Position numbers and translations under genes: made by a program. Under the pieces are notes generated by a model, which saw only the letters and a list, made by a program, of their open reading frames with translations, was not told the DNA's origin and ran no database searches. From assembly GCF_009827435.1 (NCBI RefSeq), contig NZ_WTYM01000057.1, forward strand, positions 1 through 64,000: a DNA stretch of 64,000 nucleotides. The letters run 5' to 3'. Positions 1 through 8,905 of this stretch are shown here, one piece after another. Origin of the DNA: Croceibacterium salegens. Its GTDB lineage: Bacteria > Pseudomonadota > Alphaproteobacteria > Sphingomonadales > Sphingomonadaceae. Every line of letters starts with the position of its first letter. Position 1 is the stretch's first letter.

Positions 1-638
1 CGGGCGTCGAAGGCGTCGCGGGCACCGGAAACAGCGCCAGCGATTTCGCCAGCAGGATCGGCGGCGTCGGTGGCGCTCCAGCTCAAGCGCGCAGCGACGT
101 CGATCCCAAGACCACCGTCACCCAAGGCACCATGATCCCGGCGATCCTCGAGACCGCGATCAACACCGATGTGCCGGGTTATGTCCGCGCCGTCGTTAGC
201 CAGGACGTCCGCAGCTTCGACGGCAGCCGCGTGCTGGTGCCGCGTTCGAGCCGCCTGATTGGACAGTACCAGTCGGGCCTGCAGGGCGGGCAGAAGCGCG
301 CCTACGTCATCTGGACGCGCCTGATCCGGCCCGATGGCGTTTCGGTCAATCTTTCCTCGCCCGCCACCGGGTTCGACGGTTCGACCGGTCTTGAAGGCAA
401 GGTCAACAGCCACTTCTTCAAGCGCTTCGGCTCTGCGATGCTCCTGTCGGTGATTGGAGGACTCAGTACGATCGCTACGGGCGGAGCAGGCTTGATTGTC
501 GGCGGCAGTCAGAGTGCGGCTGCGGCAGCAGTTCAGCAAGGCAATGATATCGGCCCGACGGTGCGGGTGCGCCAGGGCGAACCGATCCGGGTGTTCACCG
601 CGCGCGACCTCGACTTCAGCCGCGTTCCGCGCATCTGA
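1..638 (+). CDS. virB10: VirB10 (TrbI family), C-terminal part, 5' truncated by window edge
   Basis: VirB10 is the type IV secretion component that spans inner membrane, periplasm and outer-membrane core. The open frame runs in from the window edge (frame starting at base 3), so the N-terminus and transmembrane segment are missing. The visible part is the periplasmic TrbI/VirB10 beta-barrel domain. A Gly/Ala-rich linker leads into TVTQGTMIPAILETAINTD, then VRSFDGSRVLVPRSSRLIG, both typical of the family. A hydrophobic Gly/Ala-rich stretch follows near the C-terminus, corresponding to the antenna helices. It lies directly upstream of virB11, the usual gene order. An internal ATG at 132 is not the true start, because the homology begins upstream of it. 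Confidence 0.93.
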   Translation, partial: GVEGVAGTGNSASDFASRIGGVGGAPAQARSDVDPKTTVTQGTMIPAILETAINTDVPGYVRAVVSQDVRSFDGSRVLVPRSSRLIGQYQSGLQGGQKRAYVIWTRLIRPDGVSVNLSSPATGFDGSTGLEGKVNSHFFKRFGSAMLLSVIGGLSTIATGGAGLIVGGSQSAAAAAVQQGNDIGPTVRVRQGEPIRVFTARDLDFSRVPRI

Positions 639-646
639 GTCAGAAA

Positions 647-1630
647 ATGGCGGCCGATATTCACAAGCTGGCGCCCGACGAGGGCGCGGTGGCGGGCAGC
701 GCCTACCTCGAGGCCTATCTCGGGCCGTTCCGGCAATGGCTCGACCGGGAAGGCGTGACCGAGATTCTCGTCAACCGGCCCGGCGAGGTCTGGATCGAGG
801 ACAGCAGTGCGTCCGGGATGGAGCGCGTCGAAGCGCCCGAGATCGACGACATGCTGGTCCAGCGGCTCGCCGAACAGGTCGCCCGCACCAGCCACCAGGG
901 CATCAACCGCGAGCATCCGCTGCTCGGCGCGACGCTGCCCGACGGCGCGCGCATCCAGTTCTGCGGTCCGCCCGCCACGCGCCGGCATTGGGCGATGGCG
1001 ATCCGCCGTCACTGCCGGCTCGACCTGCCGCTCGACGCCTATGACACCGGCCCCCTCACCGCCAATCGCGAACCGACGATGCCGGACCCTGCGGCCGAGC
1101 CGGTCGCCTACCTCCGCGCCGCCATCGCCGCGCGCAAGACGATCCTGATTTCCGGTGGTACGAGCACCGGCAAGACGACCTTCCTCAACGCCATGCTAGG
1201 TGAAATTCCCGCGGGCGAGCGCGTGGTGCTGGTCGAGGATACTCCCGAACTGCGGCTACCCGGCGCCAACGGCGTCGGTCTTGTCGCGGTCAAGGGCGAG
1301 CTGGGCGAAGCCAAGGTCACTGCCAACGAACTGCTTCAGGCCGCCCTGCGCCTGCGCCCCGACCGCATCGTGCTGGGCGAACTGCGCGGCGCGGAAAGCG
1401 TCAGCTTCCTGCGCGCGATCAACACCGGCCACCCTGGCAGCTTCTCAACGATCCATGCCAACAGCCTGCGCGGCGCGCTCGAACAGCTGGCGCTGATGGT
1501 CATGCAGACCGGCATCGGCCTGACCCGCGAAGACACGATCGAGTACGCCGCTTCAGTGATCGACGTGATCGTCCAGCTCGAACGGGTAAACGGCGTGCGT
1601 CGAATTGCGGCCGTTCTAGAGCACAAGTAA
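647..1630 (+). CDS. virB11: VirB11-type secretion ATPase
   Basis: This is a hexameric cytoplasmic traffic ATPase of the VirB11/PulE family that powers type IV secretion and pilus assembly. At 327 aa it has the normal VirB11 length. Walker A is GGTSTGKTT at about residues 170-178. An Asp box (VVLVEDTPELRLP) and a Walker B-like segment (RIVLGELRGAE) follow, then the His-box region NTGHPGSFSTIHANS. It starts 8 bp after the virB10 stop, so the two are co-transcribed. No further vir gene follows. The next gene is convergent and belongs to the polysaccharide region, so this is the 3' end of the secretion operon. Whether it belongs to a conjugative element cannot be judged from this window. Confidence 0.95.
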   Translation: MAADIHKLAPDEGAVAGSAYLEAYLGPFRQWLDREGVTEILVNRPGEVWIEDSSASGMERVEAPEIDDMLVQRLAEQVARTSHQGINREHPLLGATLPDGARIQFCGPPATRRHWAMAIRRHCRLDLPLDAYDTGPLTANREPTMPDPAAEPVAYLRAAIAARKTILISGGTSTGKTTFLNAMLGEIPAGERVVLVEDTPELRLPGANGVGLVAVKGELGEAKVTANELLQAALRLRPDRIVLGELRGAESVSFLRAINTGHPGSFSTIHANSLRGALEQLALMVMQTGIGLTREDTIEYAASVIDVIVQLERVNGVRRIAAVLEHK

Positions 1631-1719
1631 TAGCACAAAAGGGCAAGACTTTCGATTATTGAGAAAGATGCCAGATTTTGAATAACGTTCAGAAACATTT
1701 TCCGCCTTGCTGCGGGCTA

Positions 1720-2757
1720 TTAATCTGTTGCTATCCCTTGAGTTTTCTTGAGATTTATAACTAACTCGACCTTTCGATCATCCACCTTTAGTGTCCCGGT
1801 GTCTTCATCAGCGCGGAGACTTGAAGGAGCGCGAACCTCCGGTAATGGTGTTCCCAAATTTGAGCGTGGTTTTACCGGATTATCTATGAAAGTAGCTGCA
1901 ACGGGGCTTAGTGAGAGCACGTCGAACTGTTTGAGAAATTTCGCAGCTTCAAGATTTGGCGAACTACTAGCTTCTCCCGTATACGACTGGCTAAACGCTC
2001 GTCGCTCACCCCAATAGCCGCTCCAGCGGTAAAAGATATGTGTGCCAATCGCAGCAACTTTATCCAGCTTTGGGGCCCAATAAGGTAGCACATAGTTGGT
2101 GTGATAATGGGTTGACATTCCAATCGTAGGTTCGACTCTTCCCTGTAGCGCTTGGATAGCAATACGTTTGGCGATAGACCAACCTTGAATACTTGCTCTT
2201 CTCAACAGACTTCCGTCGCAAGTGAAGGTGAATTGACAGCCGGTACGGAGTTCCGAGCCCTGAAAAACCACACCGCAAATCGACGAAGGGAAGGCGGGAT
2301 GGCGCACTCTGTTAAGGACCACTTGAGCAACAGCTCGCTGGCCCACTTCACTCTCGCCAGCGGCCTCGTAATAGACTGCAGCGGTCAGGCAATCGACCGC
2401 CGAATTGTAAGTAGTAGCTCGGCTCCATTCCAATTGCTCCTTGAATGAATATGCAGCTTGAATCGGACTATAGGAAAAAGGGAGAGATTTGTTCGCGGCA
2501 ATCATAGCTTCCGCGGGAGGGGCCTTCGTCTGCTCCAATCCCGTCGACGCTGTCAATCTTGTCAATTCTTGCAAATCCATTCGAGTCGAACGGGAGACCG
2601 AGTGCGGACGCAATCCTTGCTCCGAGTTGGGGAGAAAAACGGGACCTGACGCCATTAGGGTGAGCAGACCCGTCGAGCTCCAGAACAATATACCCTGCCA
2701 CATTTCGATTGCACTTCGCATATCGATTGCACTTCGCATATATCCCACTTGTGCCAC
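1720..2757 (-). CDS. SleB-like cell wall hydrolase (Hydrolase_2 family)
   Basis: This is a predicted periplasmic peptidoglycan hydrolase. The Hydrolase_2/SleB core spans about residues 120-240. It has the YYEAAGES motif with the likely catalytic Glu, the helix RAVAQVVLNRVRHPAFP, and later THYHTNYVLPYWAP. An N-terminal hydrophobic segment (residues about 20-40) acts as signal or anchor. Family members commonly accompany exosortase/EPS loci in sphingomonads, perhaps making gaps in the wall for export apparatus; that role is inferred. The start is uncertain. Four in-frame ATGs (2757, 2739, 2721, 2703) are produced partly by an 18-bp tandem duplication, and the last lies just before the hydrophobic segment. 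The gene is divergent from the exosortase gene. Confidence 0.85.
   Translation of the reverse strand: MAQVGYMRSAIDMRSAIEMWQGILFWSSTGLLTLMASGPVFLPNSEQGLRPHSVSRSTRMDLQELTRLTASTGLEQTKAPPAEAMIAANKSLPFSYSPIQAAYSFKEQLEWSRATTYNSAVDCLTAAVYYEAAGESEVGQRAVAQVVLNRVRHPAFPSSICGVVFQGSELRTGCQFTFTCDGSLLRRASIQGWSIAKRIAIQALQGRVEPTIGMSTHYHTNYVLPYWAPKLDKVAAIGTHIFYRWSGYWGERRAFSQSYTGEASSSPNLEAAKFLKQFDVLSLSPVAATFIDNPVKPRSNLGTPLPEVRAPSSLRADEDTGTLKVDDRKVELVINLKKTQGIATD
2705..2740. repeat. 18-bp tandem duplication at the hydrolase start
   Basis: Two contiguous identical copies of an 18-bp unit (2705-2722 and 2723-2740) lie inside the 5' end of the SleB-like gene. On the minus strand each copy supplies an in-frame ATG followed by Arg-Ser-Ala-Ile. 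The reading frame is preserved, so the number of copies changes only the N-terminal length or the choice of start codon. Confidence 0.9.
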
Positions 2758-2947
2758 CGTTCAGCGACGGGCTCATATCACACTACTGGCGGTTCTTGAA
2801 CAAGAGCAAAGACCTCCAGTTAGGAGAAGGCCCAAAAAGGGACGGCCCACAGACAGTTGCTGTCGGTGATTGTAGGGACAATTTATGCACGCTACACACT
2901 ACTGGGGATAGAGGCAAACTCGCCTCTCGAGGTGAACAAGACAGCAA

Positions 2948-3850
2948 ATGGCCAGCGTAGTGGCAGCATTGGAAGAAGACAGCGGACTGGCAGGCAAACA
3001 GGGCCTGCACCGTTACTTCTATGCAACTTCCCTACTGATCGGGGTGATCCTATTTACAGTACCAACCATGATTTTCGTAATCAAGGAGAGTTGGTCCGGT
3101 GAAGAGGGTGCGCACGGACCAATCGTGCTATTTACGGGGGTCTGGTTGCTTTGGAAAGAGTGGCCAGCAGCAATCGCAGTGGCTCAAAGGCCTCCGATCG
3201 TTAGGCTATCGATTGCGCTTGCCTCGATCCTGCCACTTTTCATTCTTTCTCGCATAGCGCAGATCGTGGAGATTGAGGGATATTTGATGTATGGCGCGTT
3301 GCTAATCGTGCTTTACAGCATGATCGGGGGCGCCGGATTGCGCCGATTATGGTTTCCCCTACTATACTTGGCGTTTCTTTTTCCGCCTCCTGAGTCGATC
3401 GTGGCTGCAATAACCACGCCGCTCAAGATGGAGTTGTCAGGTTTATCCATCAATTTCTTGGATAGGTTGGGGTATCCGATTGGAGGGCAAGGCGTCCGGA
3501 TCTACATAGGCCAGTACGAGCTCTTGGTGGCTGCTGCGTGCTCAGGGCTGAACTCCATCATCTCACTTACAGCCATCTCACTCTTTTACATCTATGTTCG
3601 CCATCAAGCGGACTGGCGTTATGCAGGACTATTAGTCCTATTGATCATGCCCGTGGCCCTGATTGCAAACTTCATGCGTGTAGTAATTCTTATTCTTCTA
3701 ACCTATCACGCCGGTGAAGCTGCAGCGCAGGGCTTCCTTCACAATTTTGCCGGCGTATTCATGTTTGCGGTCGCATTGGCCACAATTTTCGGATTGGATG
3801 AGGCGATTAGGCCTTTTTGGCAAAGAGCAATGGGCCGCAAAGATGACTGA
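2948..3850 (+). CDS. xrtV: Exosortase, probably V type
   Basis: This polytopic inner-membrane transpeptidase cleaves and sorts proteins carrying a C-terminal PEP-CTERM-type signal. The catalytic residues of the exosortase/archaeosortase family are visible: Cys198 in AACSGLNSI, Arg244 in NFMRVV and His265 in FLHNFAG. About eight hydrophobic segments cover 300 aa. EpsI is a separate gene rather than a fused domain. Together with the small XrtV accessory protein encoded at 31430-31696, this argues for the V-type exosortase known from alphaproteobacteria rather than XrtA. The type assignment rests on recalled family names. The gene heads a tightly overlapping operon with epsI and the PPIase gene. 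Confidence 0.9.
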   Translation: MASVVAALEEDSGLAGKQGLHRYFYATSLLIGVILFTVPTMIFVIKESWSGEEGAHGPIVLFTGVWLLWKEWPAAIAVAQRPPIVRLSIALASILPLFILSRIAQIVEIEGYLMYGALLIVLYSMIGGAGLRRLWFPLLYLAFLFPPPESIVAAITTPLKMELSGLSINFLDRLGYPIGGQGVRIYIGQYELLVAAACSGLNSIISLTAISLFYIYVRHQADWRYAGLLVLLIMPVALIANFMRVVILILLTYHAGEAAAQGFLHNFAGVFMFAVALATIFGLDEAIRPFWQRAMGRKDD

Positions 3851-4541
3851 GAGTTTGCCAATCATCGGGCGTCGAGCGCCGGCTCTGATTTCCCGCAGGC
3901 ATGTTCTCGTCGGAGGTGCCCTCGCTGCCGCCTCAGTCGTGGCGATCGCGCGGCAGCCGACGAGTTCCCTGCCGGCTGTAACGACCGAGCAATTTACAGA
4001 ATGGGTGCCGCGAAGTTTTGCTCAGTGGAATGTAGTCGGCACCAGCGGGGTTATATTGCCTCCTCCAGATTCGCTGCGCGACCGCCTCTACGACAACCTT
4101 GTTACGCGGGTCTACCAGTCAACGAACGCTGCGGTGATGCTACTTCTAGCCTACAATAATCTACAAGATGGGGTGGTGCAGGTGCATAGGCCGGAGGTTT
4201 GTTATCCGGTTGGTGGATTCAAGCTAAGCGAGACTAAGGCTGTCCACCTGAGCGCACTCGGAAGGCAAATCCCTGCCAACTTGTTTACCGCCAATGGGCC
4301 AAATCGAACGGAGCAGGTATTGTATTTCACGCGGCTCGGCCGCGCCTATCCTCGAACCTGGATTGAGCAGCGCTGGGCTGTCGTAGGGGCAAATTTGGAG
4401 GGTCGAATTCCAGACGGGATGTTGATACGAGCGTCGTTCTTGGGAGCGGATCAATCTCTTGCATTCAATATCTTGAGGCGATTTTTAGCCGAATTCATCA
4501 CTGCATCCCCGCGAGAACTGCAGCGGCTCCTGTTGGTATGA
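3843..4541 (+). CDS. epsI: EpsI family exosortase-associated protein
   Basis: EpsI-family proteins are the partner of exosortases in polysaccharide loci; their biochemical role is not settled. The chosen ATG overlaps the exosortase stop by 8 bp and gives 232 aa. The N-terminus has SRRHVLVGGALAAASVVAIA, a signal with a twin-arginine look, so Tat export is possible. The family signature VQVHRPEVCYPVGGF is at about residues 115-130. A frame open further upstream lies inside the exosortase gene and is not used. The stop overlaps the next start (ATGA), indicating translational coupling. Fits the V-type EpsI subgroup by context. Confidence 0.88.
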   Translation: MTESLPIIGRRAPALISRRHVLVGGALAAASVVAIARQPTSSLPAVTTEQFTEWVPRSFAQWNVVGTSGVILPPPDSLRDRLYDNLVTRVYQSTNAAVMLLLAYNNLQDGVVQVHRPEVCYPVGGFKLSETKAVHLSALGRQIPANLFTANGPNRTEQVLYFTRLGRAYPRTWIEQRWAVVGANLEGRIPDGMLIRASFLGADQSLAFNILRRFLAEFITASPRELQRLLLV

Positions 4542-5407
4542 AGGTGCTCCATATGAGAATGTCGTCAAAGTTAGCGATTCTGACTTGCTTTGTATTCCTC
4601 TCGGGCTGCGAAAAGCAAGCAACCGGCCAGGTGGCCGCTGTTGTAAACGGAGAGGAAATCACGCTTCAAGAAATCAATACAGAACTCGAAGCGATGTCTC
4701 CCCCCGACGGTGCGGACAAGGCTTTGCTCCAGAAAACTGCCCTACAAAGGATCGTTGAACGACGCCTTCTGGCTCAAGAAGCGCGAAGTGATGGGCTCGA
4801 TAAGACTCCGGAATTCCTCAGCCGGGAGCGCCAACTAAAGGACGCCCTGCTCGTCCAACTCCTCGGCGCGAACGCAGCGCGTGCGACTGATGTTCCGGAT
4901 CAGGCGAAAATATCAAGCTATATGGAAAAGAACCCGGCTCTATTTTCTGATCGCACAGTCTACACGCTCGACAGAATCCAATTTCCCATCCCCGCAGACT
5001 TGGAAATATTAAAGAGATTCCAAAACGATCATTCCATGGATGCAGTCGCTGAGAAGCTACGCGAACTTGGGATCAAATTCAGTAGAGATACTGGCCGTAT
5101 GGACAGCGCGCAGTTGGGGCAGGCAAGAATGAACGAGATCCTGTCGCTGCCGCCGACCGAACCGTTCATTTTTCCGGAGGGAGGGATGGTAACTGCAGCC
5201 GTGATCACCGGGCAGCTCAAGCAACCGATTTCTGGTGAACAAGCTCAGGCGCTCGCGCTGCAGTCGTTGAGGGGCCAGGCGCAAATGGATATCTTGCAGC
5301 AACGGCTGAAAGTGGCGCAAAAAAAGGCAAAAATAGAATACCAAGATGGCTTTGCGCCACCGGATAGGACCGCAGGTTTGCCGAAAGATTCGGCGAAGCG
5401 TCCTTAG
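4538..5407 (+). CDS. EpsD-type peptidyl-prolyl isomerase lipoprotein
   Basis: This is a predicted periplasmic parvulin/SurA-like folding factor of the EpsD family found in exosortase/EPS operons. The signal ends in a lipobox (LSGC, Cys24), so it should be a lipoprotein. A SurA_N-like segment follows (VAAVVNGEEITLQEINTEL) with a long helical region about residues 30-115. The C-terminal half is the PPIase-like domain. The C-terminus is Lys-rich (VAQKKAKIEYQ). The start shares ATGA with the epsI stop. Later ATGs (4553, 4559) would shorten the N-region without affecting the lipobox. The likely client is the export machinery (inference). Confidence 0.85.
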   Translation: MKVLHMRMSSKLAILTCFVFLSGCEKQATGQVAAVVNGEEITLQEINTELEAMSPPDGADKALLQKTALQRIVERRLLAQEARSDGLDKTPEFLSRERQLKDALLVQLLGANAARATDVPDQAKISSYMEKNPALFSDRTVYTLDRIQFPIPADLEILKRFQNDHSMDAVAEKLRELGIKFSRDTGRMDSAQLGQARMNEILSLPPTEPFIFPEGGMVTAAVITGQLKQPISGEQAQALALQSLRGQAQMDILQQRLKVAQKKAKIEYQDGFAPPDRTAGLPKDSAKRP

Positions 5408-5415
5408 AGAATACT

Positions 5416-6645
5416 GTGCAGGAACAATCGAATGTGGCGCTCGACGCAAGCCGGTTAACGTTTAACGCAACACCATTCAACTCTTTGCCAATGTTGCAAA
5501 ATTGCCCAGAAGAACTGTCGCGAATACGGCGTTCTGAGGCATCAATTGGTGTTGCAGGAGACCGGCCGCCTCTGAGACTCTTGTTCGCTCTTCCCGGCTT
5601 CCATCGTGTTGACCGAGGTGCCGAGATCGCTCTACTCGCTGTTGCCAGAGAGCTGGCACTTTCTGGCGAACTTGTGACCGTCATCGGTTCGGGCGATCCA
5701 AGACCAGACGTACCCTACCATTTCCGTCGAGTGTCTTCGCTGTCAAGGGAGCGATTCGAGGGTTTTCCCAAGTTCCCACCGCTAAGGGAAGAGACTGCCT
5801 GGGAAGATGCGACGTTCGCGACAAACCTTATCTTAAAAGAGCGCCTTTCAGATTTCGATGCGACGATTACATGCGCGTTTCCATTTACGCATTGGGCACT
5901 TCGGTTAAAGAGCCCCGCACGAGCAGCGCACGTGTTCGTCACTCAAAACGGTGACTGGCCATCGTTCAACAATGCTTCCGAATACAAATTCTTCAATTGC
6001 GATGGCCTAGTCTGCACGAATCCGGAATACTTTGCGCGGAACCGACAGCAATGGCGGTGCGCACTCATTCCCAACGGTGTCGACACTCTACGATTTGCTC
6101 CCGGCCCTAGCAGTCGTGAACGCTTTGGCTTGCCCACGAAGGGACCGGTCGTACTGATGGTAAGTGCACTTATTGAAAGTAAGCGTGTGCTCGATGGAAT
6201 CAGGGCAGTGGCCGAATTCGAAGATGCCTTCCTCGTAGTTGCTGGAGACGGACCGTTGAAGGATGAGGCGCGCGACTTGGCCTCAAACCTCCTGCCGGGG
6301 CGCTATCGGCAGTTCGCTGTTCCTGCGTCCGAAATGCCATATCTCTATCGATCTGTTGATGTATTTCTTCACCTTTCCAAGGCCGAATCGTTTGGCAATG
6401 TATTTCTCGAAGCCGCAGCTTGTGGCTTGCCGATAATAGCACATGATAGCGATCGATTGCGGTGGATCTTGGGGACGGACCAGTATCTATGTGACACGGA
6501 GGATAGGCAACAACTGTGGCAGTGTTTGCATTCAGCCATTTCTTCGGGGAAGAAAAGTGCGCAATTGCAAATGGAGCGATTTGCGTGGCCTTTGATAGCG
6601 ACGCAGTATCGAGTCTTCATCGAAGCGATACTCTCTGAGCGCTAG
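5416..6645 (+). CDS. Glycosyltransferase family 4
   Basis: This is a GT-B fold retaining glycosyltransferase of the GT4 type, probably adding a sugar to the lipid-linked repeat unit at the cytoplasmic face. The N-terminal domain has the Gly-poor start [19 protein letters not shown]. The C-terminal Rossmann domain has [26 protein letters not shown] and the donor-binding E-x7-E region ([20 protein letters not shown]). At 409 aa the length is normal. The GTG start is preceded by a TTAGAGA purine stretch; an ATG at 5491 is possible but has no visible ribosome binding site. Its stop codon overlaps the stop of the convergent UXS gene. Confidence 0.88.
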   Translation: MQEQSNVALDASRLTFNATPFNSLPMLQNCPEELSRIRRSEASIGVAGDRPPLRLLFALPGFHRVDRGAEIALLAVARELALSGELVTVIGSGDPRPDVPYHFRRVSSLSRERFEGFPKFPPLREETAWEDATFATNLILKERLSDFDATITCAFPFTHWALRLKSPARAAHVFVTQNGDWPSFNNASEYKFFNCDGLVCTNPEYFARNRQQWRCALIPNGVDTLRFAPGPSSRERFGLPTKGPVVLMVSALIESKRVLDGIRAVAEFEDAFLVVAGDGPLKDEARDLASNLLPGRYRQFAVPASEMPYLYRSVDVFLHLSKAESFGNVFLEAAACGLPIIAHDSDRLRWILGTDQYLCDTEDRQQLWQCLHSAISSGKKSAQLQMERFAWPLIATQYRVFIEAILSER

Positions 6646-7598
6646 CAGGCGAGGTCTGCGAAATACTTGATTGTCGGGACTAGTCCCTCACGCAACGAGA
6701 CAGCCGGTTCCCAGCCCAGTTCGCGTCTTGCCAGATCGATATCGGGGCGCCTCTGAGTAGGGTCGTCGGAGGGCAGCGGGCGTCGAACCAGCTTTGACCG
6801 AGAACCTGTCAGTTCCACTACGATCTCAGCCAGTTCTTGTATCGTGAACTCCACAGGATTGCCGATATTTACCGGACCGGTGAAGCCTTCGGCACTTTCC
6901 ATCAATTTCATTAGGCCTTGGACCAGGTCGTCAACGTAGCAAAAACTACGAGTCTGACCTCCATCGCCATAAATCGTAATGTCATCGCCGCGCAAAGCCT
7001 GCATAATGAAGTTTGAGACTACCCGCCCGTCTGCAGGATGCATTCTCGGTCCATAGGTATTGAATATGCGCGCGACCTTTATCGGCAACCCATGTTGTCT
7101 GTGATAGTCAAAAAACAGCGTCTCCGCGCATCGCTTGCCTTCATCGTAGCACGACCGCTGGCCAATGGAATTGACATTGCCCCAGTAGCTTTCCGTTTGC
7201 GGATGTTCGACAGGATCTCCGTATATCTCGCTGGTGGAGGCCTGCAGAATGCGCGCGTCTAGGCGCTTTGCAAGTCCGAGCATGTTGATTGAGCCGATGA
7301 CCGAAACTTTGGTGGTTTGGACAGGATCGTGCTGATAGTGAATCGGCGAGGCGGGGCAGGCCAGATTGTAAATGAGATCAACTTCGACAAAGAGCGGGAA
7401 GCAGATGTCGTGCCGCATGAATTCAAAGCGTGGATGGCCAATCATGTGCGCGATGTTCGACTTGGTTCCGGTGAAAAGGTTGTCGACACACAAGACCTCG
7501 TCGCCTTGCTCAATCAGGCGGTCGATCAAGTGTGAACCGAGAAAACCGGCGCCTCCGGTAACGAGTACTCGTTTTTGTGAAAAGTATTTGCGTGCCAT
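6642..7598 (-). CDS. UDP-glucuronate decarboxylase (UDP-xylose synthase)
   Basis: This enzyme converts UDP-glucuronate to UDP-xylose, an NDP-sugar donor for the polymer. The short-chain dehydrogenase/epimerase fold shows an NAD-binding [10 protein letters not shown] at about 15-24. The catalytic STSEIYGDP holds Glu124 and YDEGK holds Tyr151/Lys155. [19 protein letters not shown] is a UXS/ArnA-decarboxylase signature, and RRPDI lies near the C-terminus. The Glu of STSE matches the Glu essential in E. coli ArnA decarboxylase (Glu434), so activity is expected. This contrasts with the UXS-like half of the fusion protein elsewhere in the window. The start has a good GGAG site. At 318 aa the length is normal. 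Confidence 0.9.
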   Translation of the reverse strand: MARKYFSQKRVLVTGGAGFLGSHLIDRLIEQGDEVLCVDNLFTGTKSNIAHMIGHPRFEFMRHDICFPLFVEVDLIYNLACPASPIHYQHDPVQTTKVSVIGSINMLGLAKRLDARILQASTSEIYGDPVEHPQTESYWGNVNSIGQRSCYDEGKRCAETLFFDYHRQHGLPIKVARIFNTYGPRMHPADGRVVSNFIMQALRGDDITIYGDGGQTRSFCYVDDLVQGLMKLMESAEGFTGPVNIGNPVEFTIQELAEIVVELTGSRSKLVRRPLPSDDPTQRRPDIDLARRELGWEPAVSLREGLVPTIKYFADLAC

Positions 7599-7731
7599 GA
7601 CTGCTCCTTCAACACCACTCAGTTACCTCAAGTTTATGACGGGGCAAGGCAATCGTGACAAACGGTACGACTACGGGACGACTTTGGCGCCGACCCCGCG
7701 CCCAAGCTGTCGAACTGGATTGTGAAAAGTG

Positions 7732-8905
7732 ATGCTCAAGCTCTTAACGCTGTTTGCAGCCATATCTCCTGCGTTGGCGTTGTCGATCTATTCGCTTGAA
7801 GTTCTGGCTGGTTTGCGCCGTTTGCGCGAGGCTTCTAGGATTACCTCAGACTGCAGGGCTGTCATCCTTATTCCTGCCCATGACGAAGCGGTGACCATAG
7901 GGGAGGCTGTCAGACATCTGTTTTCGTTTGGCGAAGCCAATTTGGAGCTCCTTGTCGTCGCAGATAACTGTGGCGATGCAACGGCGGAAGTCGCCCGAGA
8001 GGCGGGCGCACATGTAGTTGAGCGCACTGATCCAAGCAGGCGAGGAAAGGGTTTTGCTCTGGCGTTTGGCCGTGATTACCTCGCCACTAACCCGCCGGAT
8101 GTCGTTGTCATATTGGACGCTGACTGCCGTACAGATGCTCGGAGTATAGAACGGCTAATAGCATCTGCCTCAAAATCCCAGGCTCCCGTACAAGCGACTA
8201 ATTTACTAATTGCACCACCTAACTCTGACCCGATCGTTCAAATTTCAAATTTCGCCATGCTTATGAAGAATTCAATTCGAGCTCGAGGGCTTTACCGATT
8301 GGGAGGCGGAATTCCCCTATTTGGCACCGGCATGGCGTTTCCGTGGGCCATATTTGGCAATGCCCCCTTGGCATCAGCCAGTATAGTCGAAGATTTGCGT
8401 CTCACCCTGGATCTTTCTAATCAAGATATTTTGGTGCACTTCGTCGAAAGTGCCCTCGTGACTAGCGCATCAGCGGCCGCTCAGGACACGCCTGCACAGA
8501 GACGCCGTTGGGAGCTTGGGTTCGTCCGCATTGCTGCCTGTCACGCCCTCCCGCTTCTGGCGCAAGGAATTTCGGGTTTGTCTAGGCACCGGATATTTCT
8601 CGGCATGCATCTGTGTGTGCCGCCTTTGGCTATGTTGCTCCTGATCGGGGGGGGGCGCATCGATACTGACGATAACGATTGGCCTGTCGCTTGAATACTG
8701 GCTGCCATTTTGGATAATTCTTCCAGCAATGGTTGTAGCTATTGCACTTACGCTTTTGGCGTGGTGGAAGGATGGACGCCAAACGTTAGCATTTGCTTCT
8801 TTGCTGCGGGTCCCAATCTATGTCGTTTCAAAGATCCCAATTTACCTAAGCCTAATCACCCCGTACCGGGCGAGTTGGAATCGAACTCCACGGGAGCGCG
8901 ACTAG
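7732..8905 (+). pseudogene. GT2 glycosyltransferase, reading frame broken at a 9-G run
   Basis: This is a membrane-associated GT2 transferase. The first frame runs to a stop at 8692-8694. It has an N-terminal TM, VILIPAHDEAVTIGEAV, VVADNCGDAT, VVILDADCRTD, the acceptor region SIVEDLRLTL and a QRRRWELGF motif (Q-x-x-R-W), all typical of processive-like GT2 enzymes. The normal C-terminus is found in the +1-shifted frame after the G run. It reads ASILTITIGLSLEYWLPFWI through two hydrophobic segments to YRASWNRTPRERD and a stop at 8905. With eight Gs instead of nine the frame is continuous and gives about 390 aa. Three explanations are open: true pseudogene, slippage or phase variation, or sequencing error. 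GTG 7729 is an alternative start. The restored 3' end overlaps the convergent GT26 gene by 50 bp. Confidence 0.82.
8647..8655 (+). repeat. Homopolymeric 9-G tract inside the GT2 gene
   Basis: Nine consecutive G residues sit exactly where the coding frame of the GT2 gene is lost. Upstream the frame reads LLLIG; downstream homologous-looking membrane sequence resumes in another frame. Such tracts are prone to replication or transcription slippage. Confidence 0.95.

Noticed and set aside
496-1044. Overlapping frames inside virB10-virB11
   Set aside because: Arg/Ala-rich shadow translations without recognisable domains; the virB genes explain the region.
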